Assembly (NCBI GenBank): GCA_003868215.1
Contig: QWDQ01000001.1
Coordinates: 124,001 to 188,000, forward strand
DNA from: Pseudophaeomoniella oleicola
Lineage: Eukaryota > Ascomycota > Eurotiomycetes > Phaeomoniellales > Phaeomoniellaceae
Direction of reading: 5' to 3'
DNA: 64,000 nucleotides
Below are positions 58,021 through 64,000 of this stretch, in pieces. The notes beneath the pieces were generated by a model. That model had not been told where the DNA came from. It ran no database searches and saw only the letters and a list, made by a program, of their open reading frames with translations. Every line of letters begins with the position of its first letter. The first letter of the stretch is position 1. The translations under genes were made by a program, and so were the position numbers.

Positions 58021-58042
58021 TCTCTCTCTCTCTCTCTCTCTC
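58021..58042 (+). repeat. (CT)11 microsatellite
   Basis: Perfect CT dinucleotide run. Confidence 0.9.
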
Positions 58043-58187
58043 CGCTGTCTCTGCGACTCTTTTGCTCAAAATAAGCCAACAACATGCTTTGTTTGCTGCT
58101 ATATATATCAAAGACCAAGTTATGTTGTTATGCTGGAAAAGATCAAAAGAGAAAAAAAAATTTCGTAAAAAGGTGCAAGGTAAGAAA

Positions 58188-58205
58188 ATCATCATCATCA
58201 TCATC
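58188..58205 (+). repeat. (ATC)6 microsatellite
   Basis: Six ATC units. Confidence 0.85.
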
Positions 58206-58433
58206 CTCCTGCTTCTCCCTCGATCGCTCGCCCGCCCCCTCAGCTCTCAGGTCACCCACCCACCCAGCCTTTGCCCGAAGCGAGAACGACGATGAGACTG
58301 AGGCGAAGAAGATCCCATTCGTGGTATATGTATTGGATTGGATTGAATTGATTGATTGCTTGCTTGCTTGTTCAAGGCTGCTCTCTTTAGAATAAACAGA
58401 TCAGATCAGTATAGCATCAGTATATCATCAGGC

Positions 58434-58456
58434 GAGACGAGACGAGACGAGACGAG
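58434..58456 (+). repeat. GACGA pentamer repeat
   Basis: About four and a half tandem GACGA units. Confidence 0.85.
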
Positions 58457-58510
58457 CAGTATACACACACGTGTACACACATTCACGTTTCCCTTCTTGT
58501 TACTAACTAT

Positions 58511-59774
58511 CTACTTCTGATCCTGCTCCTCCCAACTCCCGACGATCCCTCTGATCAGACCCTCCGCGACACGTGTCCCGAGTTTGATCGCAGCCGGATC
58601 CGTCGAGCCGGGGACGTGCAGGAACGTGACTTTTAGAAGAGGGAGGGGATGTTGGTGGTGGTGGTTTACTTCTGGAGCTGGAGCTGGAGTAGAAGATGAC
58701 GGTTGCTGTCTTTTCCATAATTCGGAGAGGGAGGTGAAGAAGATGAACTCGCAGAGGAAGTGGCCGGCGTCGTGGGAGATGCGGATGTCGATTTCTTCGG
58801 TGGGAGGGTTGGTGCGTGCCTTCTTGTTGTTGCGTTTGGAGTTGGAGGAGGATGATGATGACGGTGTCGATGTAGGAAGAGGGGTGGTGGTTGGTTTGCT
58901 GACCGTGTCAAAGGATCCATTTGCATCGTCGTTTGCGACAGCAACAGTTTCGGAAGGATCTTGTTCTTCTTCGTCGTCGACCATTAACGGATTGACACCG
59001 TTGACATCCTCGTACCACCGTGCCCAGGCGTCCTTTTCGTCGTAAGCGAATTTCAATACCTCGGGCGCTGGGCCGCGGGGGGAGAATTCGGCATCTTTCC
59101 ATCGACGCTCGCCTTCGTTGTAACCGTCTAGACCGTCGATGTCGGGGATCTTGTAGCCCGAACGATGGGCGAGAGTTTCTAGGCTGTAGTAGTTTCGGCC
59201 ACCGGCCATGCCGATGTGGATGATGTGGTCGTAAGGGGCTCCATTCGGGGCCGGAGACTGGAGCAATGGCGGTATAACGGTGGACACTGTGTGGTAGGAT
59301 ACGGGGATTGCAGAAGGGTAGATGTGAAGGTTGATCTTTATATGTGTAGTACCGGTTGGGGAGTCTTTATCGGGGAGTGTCAGGGCGAGTGAGGAGGGGA
59401 GGGCCGATGCGATCAGCCACGAGGGGTTGATCGTGAAGGATTTGAATGGCTAGGCGGGAGAAAGAGTCAGTGAAGGATCCCCTTCAATTGATTGGACCAG
59501 TTTGAGTATACAATATAAAATCGAAGGGAATTCGGGAACCGGTTTCGCATGCTCCCTCTTTCTGGCCACTGATGATACATGCGCCGCAACAAGGCTGACT
59601 TTAAGGCAGGTTTCTATAGCGATGCTTGATGGTAAGACAAACGAGACTCGCACATACCCCGAACCCAGTGACAAGCACATTGACCTCTCTCCTTCTCTCA
59701 GTCTCATCGGCCCGCCCTACGACCTGACTAACTGCAGCCTCGGCCTCGGCCGCCAAAGGTCCAGCGTCACCCAT
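58511..59774 (-). CDS. Pyroglutamyl peptidase I (pyrrolidone carboxylate peptidase, C15)
   Basis: Removes N-terminal pyroglutamate from peptides, in the cytosol. Two exons, 59774-59658 and 59449-58511, give 351 residues. Exon 1 ends in VNVLVTGFG, which joins PFKSFTINPSWLIASALP across a 208-base intron, recreating the family's VTGFGPF start. The Glu region is HIGMAGGRNYYSLETLAHRS; the catalytic Cys is in ISHDAGHFLCEFIFFTSL and the His in VTFLHVPG. Between the Glu and Cys regions there is a Ser/Thr/Pro low-complexity insert of roughly 70 residues that is absent from bacterial enzymes. The first ATG gives a short Ala/Glu-rich N-terminus. Confidence 0.9.
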
Positions 59775-60427
59775 TTGTCCTTGTTCTTTCTCTTAAGTAG
59801 CCCTATGCCTTCGCCGTCAGCGCTGCTCCTTCAGCTAGGCAGCGACCGTTTCGACGTCGTTGTTTTCAAACGAATGAATAAGTAGAAAGAGAAGCAAGGT
59901 GGGAAAGTAGATGAAGAGGTTTCGAGTCGGAAAAGAAGTGGCATCATCGGTGACTGACGAGGTTCGCTTTCCTTGGCATGGTGTTATCAATGCGACATCA
60001 TCATATCATATCATCGATCTCGTATCCTATCATACAGTAAGCATAACATGATCGAGCTTAGATCTTAGTCTCCTATCGCTCGGGACGCTGATGGTGGAGT
60101 GATCCCCAGTGTCTTAAGCCCCGAACTTATTTACGAGGATGGTCGTTCCGGATATGACCGCCCTGGATATGGGAGAGAGGAACAGTCTCGCAGTCCCTCG
60201 CTCATGAAGATATAGTAGTCTGATTCAACACGATCAACGACGATGAAATGATCTCTTACGAACATGTCAAAGAGGAGCTGCCATTCTTTTCGGCGTATTG
60301 GCTAAATCGCTTATAACTAGGACGATACTATTTAAATCATGCCCAGCGTCGATTCTCCTGTTCGGCGTTGTATTTCAGACACAATGAGGATAATAATTAT
60401 CATCGAGACGGCCAGGGACTCGGTCGA
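59775..60427. other. Intergenic, PGP-I promoter and pol5 3' side
   Basis: Both neighbours are on the minus strand. ATCATATC-type repeats occur near 60000. No gene is seen. Confidence 0.45.
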
Positions 60428-63385
60428 TTATGTGGCTAGTTGTTGCCTCGCCGTAGTGCACCAATTGTTCCAGTCGGTAAAGAATGACGGTGGCACGTGG
60501 CACTTCTTGTCCGTCAATTGTTTCTTTCGGAGCGTGGCATAGGCATCCACCGCTAGGATCACTTGCTCCGTGTCAACGGCCACAAGGACTTTGGAAGCTA
60601 GAATACTTGCTTGGCTGCATGCTGAAGCGTGGGCCTGCGACGATTGGTAGCTGACTTCTTCGTGAACAGAGGCAATTAAATCGGTGGCTGCGGAAACGCC
60701 CGTAGGCATAGGCACGTTCTTGCCCTTGCATTTCGAGCAGTACTCCCTGATAATTTGGCATGATCGGTCGGAGATCTGTTTTGTCTTTGTCTTCCTTGCC
60801 GTTTCAAGCAACGGCATGACCACAGTAAGTGATAGAGGGTTTAGATACTCCTGCTTCAAGTACGCTTCCAGTAGGTCAAGAACTCGATTCTTAAATTGAA
60901 TGATACTGCCCTTTGCGTTCTTGTTTTCTTTCTTCTTGTTAGTGACTTCTTTCCTTGCTCGGAAAACGTTCGCGAGTTGTTCGTCTAAAGCTTCCATCTC
61001 ATCATCGTTCATGTCTTCATCCGACCCTGAGCTGTCCGATGCTTCGAGATCATCCTCACCCTTCCGTGTTCCAAGGGCTGCGGCGAGTTTTGCATCAAAT
61101 GCAGCCAGTTCAGCGTCCTCACCGTCTGATTCACCGTCTTCGGCAGCTTCCGAACCCGAAGATGCTTCTGCTTCCGACACTTCCTCTACATCCGAGTCCA
61201 GCATTTCCACATCTGACCCCAGCTCGCTGTCATCTTCATCTTCGCTTTCGTCCTCAGACCCTTCTTCAACATCTGACGGTTGTGCATCAAACAGCTCCTG
61301 TTGACCTTTTATACTCTCATCGGCTTCGAGTATCCTCGTCAAAGACAGTAGACCAGAAGCAGTGATGGCAGGAGCGAAATTCTGGAAGACCTGAAGGACG
61401 GTACGTCGGAGAAATTTGGACGGCTGTGAAGAGAAACTCAACAAGATCTCGATAATGTCGTCGGCACTATCTTTTAACCCTGAGTCGGCACCGTCTTGAA
61501 TGTAGGTTTGCAGCTCTTCCAGAATCTGAACAGCGTCCGGCTCGCCGTTGTAGACTTGCAATATCGAGAGCGAGAACAGCAATTTCAAGGCCTGCAGATA
61601 TGGCGAGCTTTGCTGCTTCGGCTTCTGAAGTGAACTCAATGCTATCCACGCTGTATCGAGAGCACTTCTGACACCGTCGTCCATGTCAATTGTTGGCTTC
61701 AGGTCTTTAGACTTTCTTTCGATCCGCCTGATCTCGGCAACGGCAATGTCTAATGACTCCGTGGCCGCAATATGAGATCGCATGGCTCGTTCCAGGCAAC
61801 TTGAAAGTCGTGCTTGCATGGCTTGTCGTGTAGATGTGGACAGTGGGGGCCAGACAGCTTGTTGTTCTGAAGCCTTCTCTTGGATAGGAGTGAAGTATGA
61901 TAGTTTGAGTAGCAGCTTAATGATATTTGCACGTGACGTCTGTTGGAATTCCTCAACTCCATCACCAGCGAGGCTTTGGCCAAATAAATTGATTAGATAA
62001 TCAGATGCATTGACTCTTTTCGCATGGGCTACCTTCTCATCGACGGTGCCTGGTTTCTGTACGAATTCAGAGAGAACTTCGGTCATCGGTCCAAGTGCTT
62101 CAGTTTTAACATTGGTGACGAGTTTGTCGATTGTTTTGGTTTTTGTGATCTGATCAAAAGATGCCGAGCCCTCAGTGTTATTGACAAGTGCCCTGAGTAT
62201 TATGACAGAAGCTTCCGCCGATTGACTACCTCGAGCGAGGATAGCTTGGATGGTGCGCTGGGCAGCTCGGTGAAGCAACCTCTCACCACTTGCAAGCTGG
62301 TTTGTGAGTGTTCTTAAGAGATTCCCCTTTAGCACAAACCGTAGCAATGGAGGTGGCGCGTTGTTCATGGCCGCGATAGTGACAAGAAATCCCGTATGCT
62401 TGCGCTCAGAACTACTCGATTGAGCAAACAAGGACTCGTCGACGACTTCGGCCCAAAAAGTCTCAAATGATATAAGTTTGCTCTTCTTCGGCTGTCCTGA
62501 TTCGTCTGTATCCGAAAAGAGAGCCTGTAGAACAGGAGACCATGCGAAGTGAAGGGAAGCATTCCACATAGCACTCCCCTGGGCTTGCTGCTCTTTGCCT
62601 TCTTCCTCGCTCTTTGGGGTGGCATCTCGCATGACCTTCGCCAACAAGATTTTCTCTTTCTTGCACAGTGGATTGTCTTGCTGCCAGACGTCTTTAGGAA
62701 ACTTTGCATCTGGAAACCTTTGGCCAACGGCAAGCCAAATGGCAACACCTTCCGGAGTCCGTATAAGCTTATGGGTACGGAGGGACGACAAAATATCCTC
62801 TACAACTCCGCTTTCGACGGGTGAAAGGCCGGCTATACAGCCAAAGAGCATCCAACCGCATTCTTGGCGTAACCATGGCTTCTTTGTGCCGAGATCGCAG
62901 ATCCCGTCAAGAAGCTCTTTCAGAGCCGACGATGCTGATGATCTGAAAAGAATGCCAGACTTCAGGAGAGCTTCAGCTCCAAAGAGTCTCCCAAGATAGT
63001 GGTCACGTTCATCTTGTTTTGACACAGTGTCTAAGGGAGCAGTCTGAGTACGCAGCACTTCAACGACTTGAGAAGCGGTGAGCCCCCTGTGTGCTTCCGA
63101 AAATTCAAAGACTTGAGACAGGAATTCTGTCAGGGTTATGGAGAAACCAATCCGAGCAGCTTTCCTGCTGCTGCAAAGACCTCTAATGAGACGCTTCAGA
63201 GCTGTAGAAATCTGCTCGGCGGTTGTGTTAGACTGGTCGGAGAACTTCTCAAGGAGTGTCTGGGCTGCCTTCAGACGCGTTTCCTCGTTCTCATCTGCCA
63301 GATCATTGTAGACCTCAACAAGACTGAGAGACGTCTCGTCAAGGTCTCTCTTTCGCTTCTTTGTCGGATTAATCATCTTTCCCAT
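60428..63385 (-). CDS. pol5: Pol5/MYBBP1A-family nucleolar protein
   Basis: A member of the DNA polymerase V (Pol5/MYBBP1A) family; despite the name, the yeast protein acts in rRNA synthesis and ribosome assembly in the nucleolus. An intronless frame of 985 residues. The N-terminus is MGKMINPTKKRKRDLDE, with a basic nuclear signal. HEAT-like helices run through most of the protein (LDGICDLGTKKPWLRQECGW is a family block). A strongly acidic Asp/Glu/Ser stretch lies at about residues 690-800, typical of the family, followed by a helical C-terminus. The ATG at 63385 is preferred; the upstream in-frame codon at 63442 is TTG. Confidence 0.95.
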   Translation of the reverse strand: MGKMINPTKKRKRDLDETSLSLVEVYNDLADENEETRLKAAQTLLEKFSDQSNTTAEQISTALKRLIRGLCSSRKAARIGFSITLTEFLSQVFEFSEAHRGLTASQVVEVLRTQTAPLDTVSKQDERDHYLGRLFGAEALLKSGILFRSSASSALKELLDGICDLGTKKPWLRQECGWMLFGCIAGLSPVESGVVEDILSSLRTHKLIRTPEGVAIWLAVGQRFPDAKFPKDVWQQDNPLCKKEKILLAKVMRDATPKSEEEGKEQQAQGSAMWNASLHFAWSPVLQALFSDTDESGQPKKSKLISFETFWAEVVDESLFAQSSSSERKHTGFLVTIAAMNNAPPPLLRFVLKGNLLRTLTNQLASGERLLHRAAQRTIQAILARGSQSAEASVIILRALVNNTEGSASFDQITKTKTIDKLVTNVKTEALGPMTEVLSEFVQKPGTVDEKVAHAKRVNASDYLINLFGQSLAGDGVEEFQQTSRANIIKLLLKLSYFTPIQEKASEQQAVWPPLSTSTRQAMQARLSSCLERAMRSHIAATESLDIAVAEIRRIERKSKDLKPTIDMDDGVRSALDTAWIALSSLQKPKQQSSPYLQALKLLFSLSILQVYNGEPDAVQILEELQTYIQDGADSGLKDSADDIIEILLSFSSQPSKFLRRTVLQVFQNFAPAITASGLLSLTRILEADESIKGQQELFDAQPSDVEEGSEDESEDEDDSELGSDVEMLDSDVEEVSEAEASSGSEAAEDGESDGEDAELAAFDAKLAAALGTRKGEDDLEASDSSGSDEDMNDDEMEALDEQLANVFRARKEVTNKKKENKNAKGSIIQFKNRVLDLLEAYLKQEYLNPLSLTVVMPLLETARKTKTKQISDRSCQIIREYCSKCKGKNVPMPTGVSAATDLIASVHEEVSYQSSQAHASACSQASILASKVLVAVDTEQVILAVDAYATLRKKQLTDKKCHVPPSFFTDWNNWCTTARQQLAT

Positions 63386-64000
63386 ACCAACAATAACTGG
63401 TTGTAGAATACCGATTGCAGAGAAATGCTGTTGAAAAGACAATGCGTCGGCCAGAAATTTTTCTTATCGGATCCTTATCGGGCAGGACAATTACAGTATT
63501 AATTTACTGCCACGCTAAGACCTTTTCCCCGGATTCTCGACTGGTCCAAGTCTCATCTGCCTCATCTGCCTCATCTTTTTCTCCCTTTCCAACTGAATAC
63601 ACTATACTGATATATCATTCTCAAGTCGAATGCTGAGACGACTATGTAGGCATTATATCTGAATTACTTTGAAGACTCTCACTTTGCATAGCACAAATGG
63701 GAAATCGAAAAACGAATGGAACGAACGAAGCTTATCTATATGATCCGTGATTTGTATACATTACTACCTTACTCAGAGTCATCGGATATCTGATCAACTC
63801 TCTACTTAAGGCAGATATACCAGGTAGGTAATGTGTCTCTTAGCTTTCTTTTCGTTCATGAGGAGGTAGTGAGTACAACCCAGTCCAGTCCAGTCCAGTC
63901 CGATCTTCCATGTTCCCTCTCCCTCTCCCCACCAACCCCTCTTTCGCCGCGTGGGGGGAAGGAGGAAAACTCGGGTTGATACGGAAGGATAGAAGGGGCG
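63386..64000. other. Intergenic, pol5 promoter
   Basis: No gene is seen up to the window end. Four tandem CAGTC units lie at 63881-63900, followed by a C/T-rich stretch. Confidence 0.5.

Larger units (their letters stand above)
57177..58510. other. Convergent intergenic region with microsatellites
   Basis: Low-complexity, T/A-rich sequence with (CT)n, (ATC)n and GACGA repeats, listed separately. No gene is seen. Confidence 0.5.

Overview
The window is nuclear DNA from a filamentous ascomycete (Pezizomycotina). The evidence is compact genes with short introns, mostly about 45-60 bases, with GT...AG ends and CTAAC/CTGAC-type branch sites; genes on both strands without operons; and a set of ordinary fungal families (TRP-like Flc channel, GH128 wall glucanase, NimX/Cdc28-type Cdk1, Pol5, Lsm12, Rim13-like calpain). 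I cannot place it below subphylum from sequence alone. I see no transposon, LTR element, tRNA, rRNA or CRISPR array.

Layout. 1-9.6 kb: gyp1 Rab GAP (-), hrp1 RNA-binding protein (+) with a 1.08-kb intron, an M3 metallopeptidase (+) and a small putative mitochondrial protein (-). 10.4-13.5 kb: rfa2, the RPA middle subunit (+), with two MluI cell-cycle boxes in its promoter, and a GNAT acetyltransferase (+). 16.3-21.9 kb: Flc-type channel (+), GPI-type GH128 glucanase (+) and a Cys-rich protein (-). 23.4 kb: a 49-residue single-pass membrane micropeptide (+). 24.6-30.4 kb: C2HC zinc-finger coiled-coil protein (-), lsm12 (-) and gnd1, 6-phosphogluconate dehydrogenase (-). 31.9-35.2 kb: RBM42-like RRM protein (+) and an unusual protein made of DGSGNPH repeats (-). 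36.5-47.7 kb: calpain (-), cdk1 (-), AlkB-type dioxygenase (+), amidase (+) and a TPT/SLC35-type transporter (-). 48.9-63.4 kb: intracellular GH15 enzyme (+), a 4.1-kb gene-poor stretch rich in short palindromes, a proline/serine-rich nuclear-type protein (+), pyroglutamyl peptidase I (-) and pol5 (-).

Most genes are housekeeping. Several belong to cell-cycle, DNA or RNA metabolism (rfa2, cdk1, pol5, hrp1, lsm12, RBM42-like), but nothing suggests a cluster acting in one pathway. The parts least explained by known families are the DGSGNPH repeat protein, the 49-residue micropeptide, the long hrp1 intron and the palindrome-rich gene-poor region. Gene models were spliced by eye; each multi-exon model keeps frame across all junctions and its total coding length is a multiple of three.
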